50,316 nt of DNA from Candidatus Acidiferrum typicum. Lineage in GTDB: Bacteria; Acidobacteriota; Terriglobia; Acidiferrales; UBA7541. Location: assembly GCA_002478115.1 (NCBI GenBank), contig DLMH01000173.1, positions 1-50,316 of the forward strand, written 5' to 3'. Every line of letters begins with the position of its first letter. Position 1 is the stretch's first letter. This document shows, piece by piece, positions 38,302 to 47,295 of the stretch. A program made the position numbers and the translations under genes. The notes beneath the pieces are model-generated. The model did no database searches. It saw only the letters and a program-made list of their open reading frames with translations, and had not been told where the DNA came from.

Positions 38302-38967
38302 ATGGCGCAGCCTTCCAAGCGTGCGTTGCAACTCGCCGCCGCTGCCAGCATCGTTGCCGCGATCGCAGTTCATTTCCTCCCGCACCCCCTCCTCCTATGG
38401 ACTCTCGCGCCACTCGCGACGCTTCTGATTCTCGCCATCGCGTTTGCGAACTGGCGCGCCCGCAACGACCGCTATTCGCTGTGGATTACCGTCGGGCTGT
38501 TGTTCTCCCTCGTAGGGGATGTTCTGCTGCTGGGTCCGGATCGTTTCTTCACGCTGGGCCTTTTGGCTTTCTTGCTTACGCACATCGCCTACCTCTTTGC
38601 GTTTACCCGCGGCACCCATTTCCCCGCGCGCCTCGGCGTGTGGATTCTCTATCTCCTGTTTGCCGCCTGCTGCAATTTCCTGCTGTTTTCGCGGCTCCCG
38701 GCGGGGCTCCGCCTCCCGGTTGCGGTCTATTCCATATTCCTCGTGTCCATGGCCGCGCAGGCCTTGGGGCGTTCTTTTCTTCTGCGCTCGTCCGCCGCGC
38801 GATTGGCGGCCATCGGAGCCCTGTTGTTTGTCCTTTCCGACGGCCTGCTGGCCTTCAATCGCTTCCATGCACCACTTCGACTTGCTCCCCTGCTGATCCT
38901 CGCTCCGTATTACGCAGCGCAGTGGCTGATTGCATCCTCCACGGATCAGCCACAGTTGCCTTTGTAG
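38302..38967 (+). CDS. YhhN/TMEM86-family membrane protein (lysoplasmalogenase-like)
   Basis: A 221-residue polytopic protein with about eight hydrophobic segments. Its motifs SLVGDVLLL, LSDGLLAFNRF and YYAAQWLIA match the conserved acidic and aromatic positions of the YhhN family. TMEM86B in this family hydrolyses the vinyl-ether bond of lysoplasmalogen; the bacterial activity is less clear. It starts at ATG 38302. The stop codon's last base is the first base of a family D hairpin, so transcript end and repeat may coincide. Confidence 0.88.
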   Translation: MAQPSKRALQLAAAASIVAAIAVHFLPHPLLLWTLAPLATLLILAIAFANWRARNDRYSLWITVGLLFSLVGDVLLLGPDRFFTLGLLAFLLTHIAYLFAFTRGTHFPARLGVWILYLLFAACCNFLLFSRLPAGLRLPVAVYSIFLVSMAAQALGRSFLLRSSAARLAAIGALLFVLSDGLLAFNRFHAPLRLAPLLILAPYYAAQWLIASSTDQPQLPL

Positions 38968-38989
38968 GGGTCGAGCACTGCTCGACCCC
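38967..38989. repeat. Family D hairpin repeat, copy 4
   Basis: A perfect stem GGGGTCGAGC / GCTCGACCCC around an ACT loop. It begins within the TAG stop of the YhhN-family gene. The TTTGTAGG lead-in is shared with the copy at 10399; stem bases at two positions differ from that copy and are compensated. Confidence 0.8.
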
Positions 38990-39131
38990 ATGTCCGCAAC
39001 ATCAAATCGTCAGGGCTCCTGTTTTTCCGTCTCCTCCCAGGTTCCCATTACCCTTCCACCCCATCTTGGCGATGCGTAAACACTTTTGTCATCACGCTTG
39101 CACTTAGTTTCGAGGGGAACCGCTCTTAATT

Positions 39132-39165
39132 GTCATCCCGAGCGGAGCGAGGGATCTGCTTTTCG
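39132..39165. repeat. Family C repeat, copy 1
   Basis: A GTCATCCCGAGC...GCGAGGGATCTGCTTTTCG element, matching 43168-43201 except for the central GGA/AAC bases. It lies between the YhhN-family gene and recQ, where no other feature is seen. Confidence 0.75.
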
Positions 39166-39214
39166 GACGGTGCGGACCCCTTACACCGCTCTAAAGGTGA
39201 TTTGAGCCTAAGTA

Positions 39215-41143
39215 TTACCCCGCCTTTCCCTCTTGTTTCTTCTTGTGTCGCAGCTCCGCGACCACCAACCGAATCTCCTCGTAGCTGATCTCTTCCGGCA
39301 AGGCATCTTTGATGGGTTTCAACCATTCCGTTCCTACCTGCTTGCTCGCTTCCCGGATCTGCTCGCACTTCGCGGGATCAACCCACTGCGGTTTGAGTTT
39401 CATTTCGCCTTTTGCGATCAAATCGGCAACCAGCGCAACCACGGACGTCACTTTCCTCCCGCGAATCTGCGCAATCTCTTCAAAGCTATGCCCCTTGTCC
39501 AGCAGCTCCAGCGTTTCCAGCGATGGTGTCGACGGCCGCGCGTGCCATTCTTTGCTGGCCCGCTCCCCACGCCCAAATCGCCGGAAAACCTCCAGAATCT
39601 CTTCTCCGTATATTTCGCACTTCTTCTCTCCCATGCCTGAAATCCGCCGCAATTCGGTCAGGGTCTTCGGTCGCGCCTCGCAAAGAGCATCAAGCGTCGT
39701 ATCGTGCATGACCACAAAGGCTGCCGTCATCTTTTGACGGGCCACATTCCTCCGCCACTCCCGCAGGAATTCCCGCAACTCTTCATTCACCCGCACGGTT
39801 GGATTCATCTCAAATCGTGCTTCTTCCAGAGCCCTATTGTGATTTTGGCTGCTGCGCGTACTTCGCCGCCGTGTGTGCTCTCTCTCCGCCAGCCAGTTCG
39901 GCAACCCGGCGCATATATCGCAGATCCCGCAACGCTCCCACTTGGTCGCCTCCCCAAAATGAGCGCAAATTTCCTTTTGCCTGCATTTTCCCGCAGCTAC
40001 GAACTGCTGCATCTGGTGATACCGCTGCCAGGCATGCTCTTTTTCTGTGGGATCTTGAATCTGATTGATGAAGAAAGCCCGCAGTCCATTGTCTTTCTTT
40101 TCCCAAAAGAGGTAGCAATCCGCCGGTAATCCATCGCGCCCCGCGCGGCCCGTCTCCTGATAGAGCTGCTCGATGCTGTCCGGCAATCCCAACCTCACCA
40201 CGGCTCGCACGTTCGGCTTATTGATCCCCAGTCCAAACGCAATCGTGCCCACCAGCACGCGCGCCTCTTCGCTCATCCACTTTTCCTGATTCTCTCGGCG
40301 TGCCGTGCTGTCCATCTGCCCGTGGTATCCGACCGCGGCGATGCCGCTTTCTTCCAGCAGGTCGATAATTTCGCCGACGCGGGCCACGGTTGGGGCATAG
40401 ACGATTACGTTGCCTTCCTTCACCCGCTTCACTGCTTCCACCACGCAATCGTCCTGCATGCCCCCTTTGCATTGCTGGACGACGTAGCGCAGATTCTCGC
40501 GGCGGAAGCTGGAGACGGACTTCAGCGGGTCGCGCAGGCCCAATTGTTCCACGATGTCGTGGCGCACCTGTTGTGTGGCGGTCGCCGTGAACGCGGCGAT
40601 CGGCCGGTCGGGGAAGAGTTTTCGCAGCTTGCTGAGCTGGCGGTACTCCGGCCGGAAGTCGTGTCCCCATTCGGAGATGCAATGTGCCTCATCAATGGCG
40701 AAGAACGACACGGGAGCTTTCCCAAGCCATGCGCCCGTGCCCTCCATCACGGCGCGCTCCGGCGAGATGTACATCAGGCGATACTCCCCGGCAGTCGCTT
40801 TGCGCTTGATTTCGCCGCGGTCAGCTTCCACGACGGCGCTGTTCAGGAACACCGCGGGAATGCCCATCTGGCGAAGCTGCGCGACCTGGTCCTGCATCAA
40901 CGCGATCAGCGGCGATATCACTACCGCCGTCCTTTTCTCTTCCAGCACCGCCGGCAATTGGTAGCACAGGGACTTGCCGCCGCCTGTCGGCATCACCACG
41001 CACACATCCCGCCCTGCCGCCAGGCTGCGCACCACTTCTTCCTGTCTCGGCCGGAATCCGTCGTGGCCCCAATACTGTTTCAGCGCCTCGAAAAACTTGT
41101 CTCCGTCTCGCGACTGCTTCCGTTCGCCGTCTGCACCGCTCAT
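39215..41143 (-). CDS. recQ: ATP-dependent DNA helicase RecQ
   Basis: A 642-residue RecQ helicase. The Walker A motif is MPTGGGKSLCYQLPA, DEAHCISEWGHDFRPEY is the DEAH box with the aromatic-rich loop, and AFGLGINKPNVRAV and YQETGRAGRDG are motifs V and VI. A zinc-binding set follows (C in KCRQKEIC, then CGICDIC). An HRDC domain with LTELRRISGMGEKKCEIYGEEIL and a C-terminal helix-turn-helix region (GHSFEEIAQIRGRKVTSVVALVADLI) complete it. It unwinds 3'-5' in recombination repair and stalled-fork processing. The ATG at 41143 is preceded by GGGAG. Unusually, only one degenerate winged-helix region separates the zinc site from HRDC, so RQC is short. Confidence 0.96.
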   Translation of the reverse strand: MSGADGERKQSRDGDKFFEALKQYWGHDGFRPRQEEVVRSLAAGRDVCVVMPTGGGKSLCYQLPAVLEEKRTAVVISPLIALMQDQVAQLRQMGIPAVFLNSAVVEADRGEIKRKATAGEYRLMYISPERAVMEGTGAWLGKAPVSFFAIDEAHCISEWGHDFRPEYRQLSKLRKLFPDRPIAAFTATATQQVRHDIVEQLGLRDPLKSVSSFRRENLRYVVQQCKGGMQDDCVVEAVKRVKEGNVIVYAPTVARVGEIIDLLEESGIAAVGYHGQMDSTARRENQEKWMSEEARVLVGTIAFGLGINKPNVRAVVRLGLPDSIEQLYQETGRAGRDGLPADCYLFWEKKDNGLRAFFINQIQDPTEKEHAWQRYHQMQQFVAAGKCRQKEICAHFGEATKWERCGICDICAGLPNWLAEREHTRRRSTRSSQNHNRALEEARFEMNPTVRVNEELREFLREWRRNVARQKMTAAFVVMHDTTLDALCEARPKTLTELRRISGMGEKKCEIYGEEILEVFRRFGRGERASKEWHARPSTPSLETLELLDKGHSFEEIAQIRGRKVTSVVALVADLIAKGEMKLKPQWVDPAKCEQIREASKQVGTEWLKPIKDALPEEISYEEIRLVVAELRHKKKQEGKAG

Positions 41144-41531
41144 GGCCGTCTCCCAAGTGCCTGCTTCCGTTGCGGGGAAGCAATCTTAGCGCCTGCCCAT
41201 ATTCGCTTTATATTCGCCTTCTGTCAAGCCCATTTTAGCTAATTCACTGTGTAGTTATCCACAAGCACAACAATTCCTGTGCAAATGCCCATTTCGGGAA
41301 TCCCCCGCAATAGCCATCCTTTTCGCCATTCCCGCCCATTTCCTTGTGATTCAGCAGCTTCTCTGCGTTTGTGACCTGCGCCACACCCCGCTTTTCCTGG
41401 CTGCCGTATACTGTTTGTGTGACCTCTGCGCGGGCATTTCTTCTTTTCCACGCTCGCTCCTGCCGCCTTCAGCGCGCCGCGGAGACCGGCCACCTTTGCC
41501 CTCCTGCGCCCGAAAGCGCAGGGCCTTGCGT
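41144..41531. other. Divergent promoter region with a consensus DnaA box
   Basis: A 388-base gap between divergent recQ and the exporter gene. It contains one perfect DnaA-type 9-mer TTATCCACA at 41255-41263, and no second box is apparent. The upstream part of the exporter frame (41346-41531) is open but lacks a ribosome site before 41532 and reads as low-complexity, so it is not taken as coding. See the finding on strand skew. Confidence 0.5.
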
Positions 41532-43127
41532 ATGAGCGACCTCGCCCAAGCCGAACTTATGCATGAAGGCTGGCGGCCCACCATCAATCCGTGGTGGATC
41601 GCCTTCACGGTGATGCTCGCCACGTTCATGGAGGTGCTGGACACCAGCATCGCCAACGTCGCTCTTCCGCACATCGCCGGCAGCCTTTCCGCCGGCATTG
41701 ACGAAAGCACCTGGGTGCTTACCTCCTACCTGGTTTCCAACGCCATCGTTCTTCCGCTGACCGGATGGTTCTCGCGCATCTTCGGCCGCAAACGCTTCTA
41801 CATGAGCTGCGTGGTCATTTTCATCGTCAGCTCGCTGCTCTGCGGCTTTGCTCCCAGCCTGCCCTTGCTGGTGTTCTTCCGCGTGTTGCAAGGAGCGGGC
41901 GGCGGCGGCTTGCAACCCGTCTCCCAAGCCATCCTGGTCGAAAGCTTTCCGCGCGAAAAACAAGGCATGGCCATGGCCATCTATGGCATGGGCGTGGTCG
42001 TTGCGCCGATCATCGGGCCCACGCTGGGCGGCTGGCTCACCGATAACTATTCCTGGCGCTGGATCTTCTTCATCAATATTCCGGTCGGGCTTCTCTCTAT
42101 CTTTCTGACCACTGCGCTGATCTTCGATCCGCCGCATGTCTCCGGGAAAAACAATGGCCAGCGCATCAAGATTGATTACATCGGCTTGGGTCTCCTCAGC
42201 GTCGGCCTCGGCTTCCTCCAGGTAGTGCTCGATAAGGGGCAGCGCGACGACTGGCTTGAATCCCACTTCATCGTTTGGTGCTCGGTGATTTGCGCCATCG
42301 GCCTGATCGGCACAATCTTCTGGGAGCTTCACCACAAGGATCCCGTCATCGAGCTGCATCTCTTTCGCGATCGCAACTACGCCACCGCCACGTTCTTTAT
42401 GTTCGCGCTCGGCATTGTCTTGTACGGCACCACCGTGCTTCTCCCCGTCATGCTGCAAACGCTCAGTGGGTACACCGCGCAACTCAGCGGGCTGGTGCTT
42501 TCTCCCGGTGCCATCATTACGCTGATCACTCTGCCGCTCGTCGGGCGGCTGATGATGCGGCGCGATCCGCGTTGGCTGGTGGTTGTGGGACTGGCGATTC
42601 TGTCCGTGGGCATGTTCCAGCTCTCAAAGCTCAATCTGTACACCAGCTTCTGGACGTTTGTGTTTGTATGGATGATTTCGCGCGGCGGCATGGCTTTTAT
42701 GTTCGTGCCCATCAACGTCATGGCCTTTTCCTTCGTGCCCAAGGAGCGCATGAACAGCGCCACCGGCTTGATCAATCTGGCGCGCAACCTTGGCGGCAGC
42801 GTGGGTATTTCGCTGGTCACCACGCTGCAGGCGCGCCTCACGCAGCGCCACCAGACCACACTCGTCAGTCACATGACGCCGCTCGATCCCCGCTATCGCG
42901 CAGCGCTGCACGGCCTCACTGCCATGTTGCACATCCGAGGGTCCAGCATGGCCATGGCCGCGCAGCAGGCCCAAGGGATCCTGTATGGCGAATTGCAGCG
43001 CCAGTCCGCCATGCTGGCCTTCATTGACGTGTACTGGATTCTCGGGATGGTCTGCCTGGCCATGATTCCCCTGATGTTCCTCATGAAGCGCTCCCGCCCC
43101 GCCTCCACCACGCCCCTCTCCCATTGA
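41532..43127 (+). CDS. DHA2-family drug:H+ antiporter (EmrB/QacA-like)
   Basis: A 531-residue major facilitator protein with about 14 membrane segments, as in EmrB. Motif D/C region FMEVLDTSIANVALPHI is in TM1, RIFGRKRFY matches motif A after TM2, and GPTLGGWLTDNYSWRWIF matches the DHA2 motif C/post-TM5 region. It probably exports toxic amphipathic compounds using the proton gradient. The usual EmrA-type membrane-fusion and TolC-type partners are not adjacent, so it may work alone or with distant partners. ATG 41532 is taken as start. Confidence 0.9.
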   Translation: MSDLAQAELMHEGWRPTINPWWIAFTVMLATFMEVLDTSIANVALPHIAGSLSAGIDESTWVLTSYLVSNAIVLPLTGWFSRIFGRKRFYMSCVVIFIVSSLLCGFAPSLPLLVFFRVLQGAGGGGLQPVSQAILVESFPREKQGMAMAIYGMGVVVAPIIGPTLGGWLTDNYSWRWIFFINIPVGLLSIFLTTALIFDPPHVSGKNNGQRIKIDYIGLGLLSVGLGFLQVVLDKGQRDDWLESHFIVWCSVICAIGLIGTIFWELHHKDPVIELHLFRDRNYATATFFMFALGIVLYGTTVLLPVMLQTLSGYTAQLSGLVLSPGAIITLITLPLVGRLMMRRDPRWLVVVGLAILSVGMFQLSKLNLYTSFWTFVFVWMISRGGMAFMFVPINVMAFSFVPKERMNSATGLINLARNLGGSVGISLVTTLQARLTQRHQTTLVSHMTPLDPRYRAALHGLTAMLHIRGSSMAMAAQQAQGILYGELQRQSAMLAFIDVYWILGMVCLAMIPLMFLMKRSRPASTTPLSH

Positions 43128-43167
43128 TTGAAGGCTGCGTTGCTCCTCCGCCCACACCTTCTCCATT

Positions 43168-43201
43168 GTCATCCCGAGCAACGCGAGGGATCTGCTTTTC
43201 G
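43168..43201. repeat. Family C repeat, copy 2
   Basis: A GTCATCCCGAGCAACGCGAGGGATCTGCTTTTCG-type element; see the copy at 39132. It opens the repeat-rich gap between the exporter gene and the restriction-modification island. Confidence 0.75.
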
Positions 43202-43236
43202 CCTTCCCTTGTAGCGGCCGCCTTCAGGTGGCCATC

Positions 43237-43620
43237 TTTAGGGGGTCGGACATTCATGTCCGACCTTATAAGCACCCGAAAAAACGAAACTCCTCAAACT
43301 CTGTCTTTCTTTTTAGGGGGTCGGAGCTTCAGCTCCGACATACAAGCACCCCCAAAACAAAAACCTCCAAAACTCCCTCTTCCTCTTTAGGAGGCCGGGA
43401 CTTCAGTCCCGGCGCAGAGCCGCCCCAAAACAAAAACTCCCAATCTCTCTCTTTCCCCGCACGCTACTCGCCATTGCTGTTGCCTCCTGATCGCTGGTCG
43501 CTGATCACTGGTCGCTGACAATGTTTTGATATGGATGCGCCGGAGGGTTCTCTTCCTCTTTAGGGGGTCGGACATTCATGTCCGACATACAAGCGCCCCA
43601 AAACAAAAACATCCCAGATT
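43237..43620. repeat. Array of four family A hairpins
   Basis: Four units, each TTTAGG(G/A)GG + hairpin + AAGC(A/G)CCCC-type spacer + AAAACAAAAAC. Their nine-base-pair stems differ: GTCGGACAT (43245-43264), GTCGGAGCT (43320-43339), GCCGGGACT (43394-43413) and GTCGGACAT again (43567-43586). Every stem is perfectly complementary around a constant TC loop. A 14-base tandem duplication, TGATCGCTGGTCGC then TGATCACTGGTCGC, lies between units three and four (about 43488-43515). From 43621 to 43847 the gap shows no gene. The array adjoins a probable horizontally acquired island. Confidence 0.85.
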
Positions 43621-43847
43621 CTCTCTCCCCAGCGCGGGCGGGCTTGTGCCGACTATTCACAACGCATTGTACCACACTATTTACCAACTATAAATAGATA
43701 TTGTGAGGTACTAGGTCCGAAACTGGTACGAGGAGACTGGCGGCAGTAGAAAAAAAGTCAAAATCTGCACCTTAGAAAAGCACAAGTGCGCGGCACCCAA
43801 GGTCGTTTCCGAAGTTAAGGCTGTGCCACCCGCCTACTGTGAAATGT

Positions 43848-44900
43848 TTATTGTGTGTGCTTTTTGGGAAGAAACTCTCGAAGTTGCGTGTGTTGAATCA
43901 TCTGGTCCAGAGTCGCCAGCGTGAAGATCTTCCCCTCTGTTCGTAGGAGCATGTGCCGCATGTCTTCGCGGCGAACGCCGAATCCTCGTCCATCGATGCA
44001 CGCCAGCACCTGAAATCCCGCCTGTCCCGCTCGTTTCCTTTCGTCGCGCATGGTGGCGAGCCGCTCGATTCTGGTTACCTTGTCACGCGCCGTACCGTCA
44101 TCCCCTGTGATTTTCGCTTCAATGACGACAACTGGGTTTATCTCGTCAGGGATAATGAAGTCTGGTGCTTGTTCGAAACCAGGGATGTGTTCGGCTCTCC
44201 TTGTCTTACGGAATGTTATTTGCGAATGCGAGAGACGCTCTTCAATCGCGCTTTCCATAACGTCTCCGACTAGCTCAGAAACTGAGTCCCGATGGCTAGC
44301 AAAGGGACGGCCAATATACCTTTCGTATAACAACATTGCATAGGGCACATGATGCGATGCGGCGTGACGCAGAGAGTCGAGTCCAGCGAGCGTGTCGAAT
44401 TTTGCGAGGCGATGCACCATATCCTCTGGGACCTTATCGATAGGCCGACTGAGATATCGAATGGCAACGTACACTAACGCGCTCACTCGTTCTTTCGTTT
44501 TTCCATTGCGAGACGAATCAAGTCTTGAGAAGTAGTCGCGCTCTTTTCGCACTCGGCTGTCCAAGTCCCGTGCAGAATTCTGAGGTACATCGACTCCGAG
44601 GTCGGATTGGGCGAGATCGGCCCATTCTGGAGGAGAAAATCCAAGGATGCTCCTGAGAACCAGGAATGACATGGCATCTGCCCTGAGGGCGGTCCAGACT
44701 GTCGCCTCAGTGAAATTCTCAAAGCTACTCGTTTCGCGCTTCAAGGCTTCGTAGGCTGCCTGGAAGTCTGGATACTCCACAAAATTAGGACCTTTGGGTA
44801 GGACGAGGAACTGCGATTGCAAGTCAGCAAAGATGGCAGAGACCATCTCCTCCATGTGGTCGCGAAGATAATCCGCACTGACTTCAAACGGTCGCGGCAA
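43848..44900 (-). CDS. Type II-like restriction endonuclease, PD-(D/E)XK fold
   Basis: A 350-residue protein with a C-terminal nuclease core: D247 in APDFIIP, then VVVIEAK giving E261 and K263, the D...ExK triad of restriction enzymes. A helical N-terminal region of 200 residues may recognise DNA or dimerise. Its TTG 44900 start lies inside the end of the methyltransferase gene (17-base overlap), so the two are co-translated; ATG 44855 is an alternative. The partner methylase makes a restriction enzyme the best reading. The cleavage site cannot be predicted from sequence. GC content appears lower than in flanking genes. Confidence 0.8.
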   Translation of the reverse strand: MPRPFEVSADYLRDHMEEMVSAIFADLQSQFLVLPKGPNFVEYPDFQAAYEALKRETSSFENFTEATVWTALRADAMSFLVLRSILGFSPPEWADLAQSDLGVDVPQNSARDLDSRVRKERDYFSRLDSSRNGKTKERVSALVYVAIRYLSRPIDKVPEDMVHRLAKFDTLAGLDSLRHAASHHVPYAMLLYERYIGRPFASHRDSVSELVGDVMESAIEERLSHSQITFRKTRRAEHIPGFEQAPDFIIPDEINPVVVIEAKITGDDGTARDKVTRIERLATMRDERKRAGQAGFQVLACIDGRGFGVRREDMRHMLLRTEGKIFTLATLDQMIQHTQLREFLPKKHTQ

Positions 44901-47082
44901 GGACGGTTTTCTCGGGTTTTCTGGCGCTTGCGCCGGGTTCCAACAGTTTCGTAATTAGTGACTCGTTTCGATAATCCCTTTGAATCTGCATTACTGCTTG
45001 CCTGGCGGCTGCCATCTTTGCAGCAATCGGCAACGCGCTGTCCCAGTTTGATCTTAGGCTGTTGATAGTAAGGCGAGCCAAATGGCCAGCTAGAAGGCAT
45101 CGCAGGTCCCCTCTTGTCAGGCGGACGGATGCGCATCTCATCATTTCAGCGTCCTTTGATAGAAGCCCCTCGATGTCCTTTCCCTGTTTTTGCTTGAGGG
45201 TGTGCCTACAAACGAAGACAGTGTCCAAGACAGAGGAGCCAGTTCCCAGGATATGAATCGACGCCGACATCTCTGCCACAGCGGGTAGGGTCGCAGAACA
45301 ATCCAGGCAAGCATCAAGGATCGCCACGACCACCGGAATGTATGCTTCTGGGTCATTATGGTGATATGTGAAGACGAACGGCGCATCAGTTTTCAAGGCC
45401 GCGCTGTAATGTTGGAAAATCTGGCTTAGCCCTTCGGTGAAATTCGCAAGGTCCCGTCCCAAGGTCACGTTCCCGGTGAGCTCCCATTTGCTCCTCGTTG
45501 ACTCGGCACGAAATGCTGGCCAGTTCTCACTTAGCCCCTTCCGCAACCATACATAGCAGAAGTCCATGAGCTCTGCATATTGGACGTTGGCAAAGTAAGG
45601 GGGGTCGGTAAACACACCGTCAAGGCTATTCGGTCTTAGTAAGATTTGAGTGGCGGGTGCTGCCGAAAGCATCGCTTGGCGTTCGCCCGCCTCGGTCAGG
45701 GTATCCACGAATTCGGCGCAAATCCGTTCTCCAGGAATGGAAACCACCGTTCGGTTATGTTGGGTCTCAAATGGTTTCTCGCAGTACTCCTTCGCCCGGC
45801 GATACTTTTCTACAAAGTGCCGGAAAGCCCCGGATCCTATGCGCGGAATTCCGAGGATGCTGTTCTCACATTGAACCAGACCAACGGGGAACCCATGCAC
45901 ACTGAACACATCTTGGCATTTCAGAGCGTAGGTGTCATAGCGGCATAGCATGTTCTGATATCTCATAAAATCTGAGAAGACTGTTAGAAGTGCATATCGA
46001 ATTTCAGTATTTGAGACTCGCTGGATTGTGCGAAGCAGGACTCCGAGTCCGAGGAGTTGACGCTGGTTGAACATATCGCGATAGCATCGATAACCCCAGC
46101 GATGCAGTCGGTCTGTTTCGTCTCCTTTCGGAATCGGGTCTTCCGGAATTGGCAATCTCTGCGTGCGTGATAAAAGGTCACTGGCTTCTGAAAACAGGGA
46201 CAGGTCCTTATGATCAGGCTTCTTGAAAAACCGCCCGATATGTTTTGGCCGACATGTCGGACAGTGGTACTCGATTGCCCACATGCGATGCTCGGGAGGG
46301 GCTGTCCTTCGCTCTCCATTGATAAAACGGATGCGAGTTGAACACTTCGGACACGAAACGAACTGCTTCCTGGCCGGGCCTTCGACGTGGAGATTGTTTC
46401 CACAGCCAGTGCATTTGGCAGGCTTCGATAGAGTTGGCTGTGTCTTGAGTTCATTCAGATTGCCACAGCTTGCACATGCCACGACGTGCTTGGGATGACG
46501 CACTGCCTCTGCCAAGAGGTAGCCAGGAAAAAGATCCACATCCGTACCGCAGCCGGAGCACTTCTCAGTCTTGACCCAAAGAAAGTACTTGATGGGAGCC
46601 AGAGAACCACATCGGACGCATTCAGTTTGATAAAACTTACCAATGGTCACCTCGACGTGAGACGCCACTTTCTCGGCGGTTGCAACAAAGGCTGAGATGT
46701 CTAGGGGACTCAGAGACTGCCTCACAACCCAATACGCCATCGGGTTGACGTCAGTCGCCACGACGCCAAAGCCAAGACGGTTTGCTTCGAAGACAGGCGT
46801 TCCGCCTCCCATAAACGGATCAGCAATCAGACCTTGGAGTCTGTGTGAATGCCAGAAGCTTCTCTCGATTGGCTCCGCACCGTTGTACTCTGCGAGGAGA
46901 AGATTGCGAAAAAGCGTCCCTGGTCTTCGAGCAAACCACTTGTGAATGCCGATGATTGGGCGGTAGTTCTGTTGGATTTGTTTTTCGCGCAAGGAGAGTT
47001 TTGCTGCGAAAACAGGGTCGAAGTGTGTTTCGAGACTCACGGTGTATGCGTGACCGCCAGGGACCTCCGTAGCTGTAGCCAA
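44884..47082 (-). CDS. DNA methyltransferase with zinc-ribbon insert (COG1743-like)
   Basis: A 732-residue predicted adenine-type DNA methylase. An SAM-binding motif DPFMGGGT is at residues 88-95 and the catalytic DPPY at 493-496, with the target-recognition part between. Six CxxC knuckles at residues 155/158, 175/178, 203/206, 224/227, 244/247 and 274/277 could form three zinc ribbons. DPF-G-GT comes before DPPY, the reverse of the beta-class order. The start is uncertain: TTG 47082 lacks a clear ribosome site and GTG 47040 is a possible alternative. The overlapping downstream nuclease gene indicates a restriction-modification pair, the methylase protecting host DNA. Confidence 0.85.
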   Translation of the reverse strand: MATATEVPGGHAYTVSLETHFDPVFAAKLSLREKQIQQNYRPIIGIHKWFARRPGTLFRNLLLAEYNGAEPIERSFWHSHRLQGLIADPFMGGGTPVFEANRLGFGVVATDVNPMAYWVVRQSLSPLDISAFVATAEKVASHVEVTIGKFYQTECVRCGSLAPIKYFLWVKTEKCSGCGTDVDLFPGYLLAEAVRHPKHVVACASCGNLNELKTQPTLSKPAKCTGCGNNLHVEGPARKQFVSCPKCSTRIRFINGERRTAPPEHRMWAIEYHCPTCRPKHIGRFFKKPDHKDLSLFSEASDLLSRTQRLPIPEDPIPKGDETDRLHRWGYRCYRDMFNQRQLLGLGVLLRTIQRVSNTEIRYALLTVFSDFMRYQNMLCRYDTYALKCQDVFSVHGFPVGLVQCENSILGIPRIGSGAFRHFVEKYRRAKEYCEKPFETQHNRTVVSIPGERICAEFVDTLTEAGERQAMLSAAPATQILLRPNSLDGVFTDPPYFANVQYAELMDFCYVWLRKGLSENWPAFRAESTRSKWELTGNVTLGRDLANFTEGLSQIFQHYSAALKTDAPFVFTYHHNDPEAYIPVVVAILDACLDCSATLPAVAEMSASIHILGTGSSVLDTVFVCRHTLKQKQGKDIEGLLSKDAEMMRCASVRLTRGDLRCLLAGHLARLTINSLRSNWDSALPIAAKMAAARQAVMQIQRDYRNESLITKLLEPGASARKPEKTVLAATV

Positions 47083-47295
47083 GCAGGAATATACCTACGC
47101 ACGGAGATAATCAACAACACACTCTATCACAGACGCAACGCGGCTGCCTCGCGGAGGCAAACATCACTGCGAGGCGGGTGCCCGGTCGGACTACGGTTTA
47201 ATTTTGGTTCGGGCATCGCCGGTTGATCCCATTGCGGCTTGCTTCTAAGATTGGAACGAAGAGCAGGAAATCGTACAGCTCTCTCCAGGAATACG

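Noticed and set aside
41255..41263. Replication origin at the single DnaA box
   Set aside because: One 9-mer match is expected by chance in a window this size. There is no box cluster, AT-rich unwinding region or dnaA/dnaN nearby. It is kept only as part of the skew observation.
43237..43620. CRISPR array
   Set aside because: Hairpin units are unevenly spaced and share tails with dispersed copies elsewhere; no unique same-length spacers, leader or cas genes are present.
43848..47082. DISARM, BREX or DUF1156-DUF499 defence system
   Set aside because: No helicase, PglZ, BrxL, PLD or DUF499 gene accompanies the methylase; only the nuclease does, which supports a simple restriction-modification pair.
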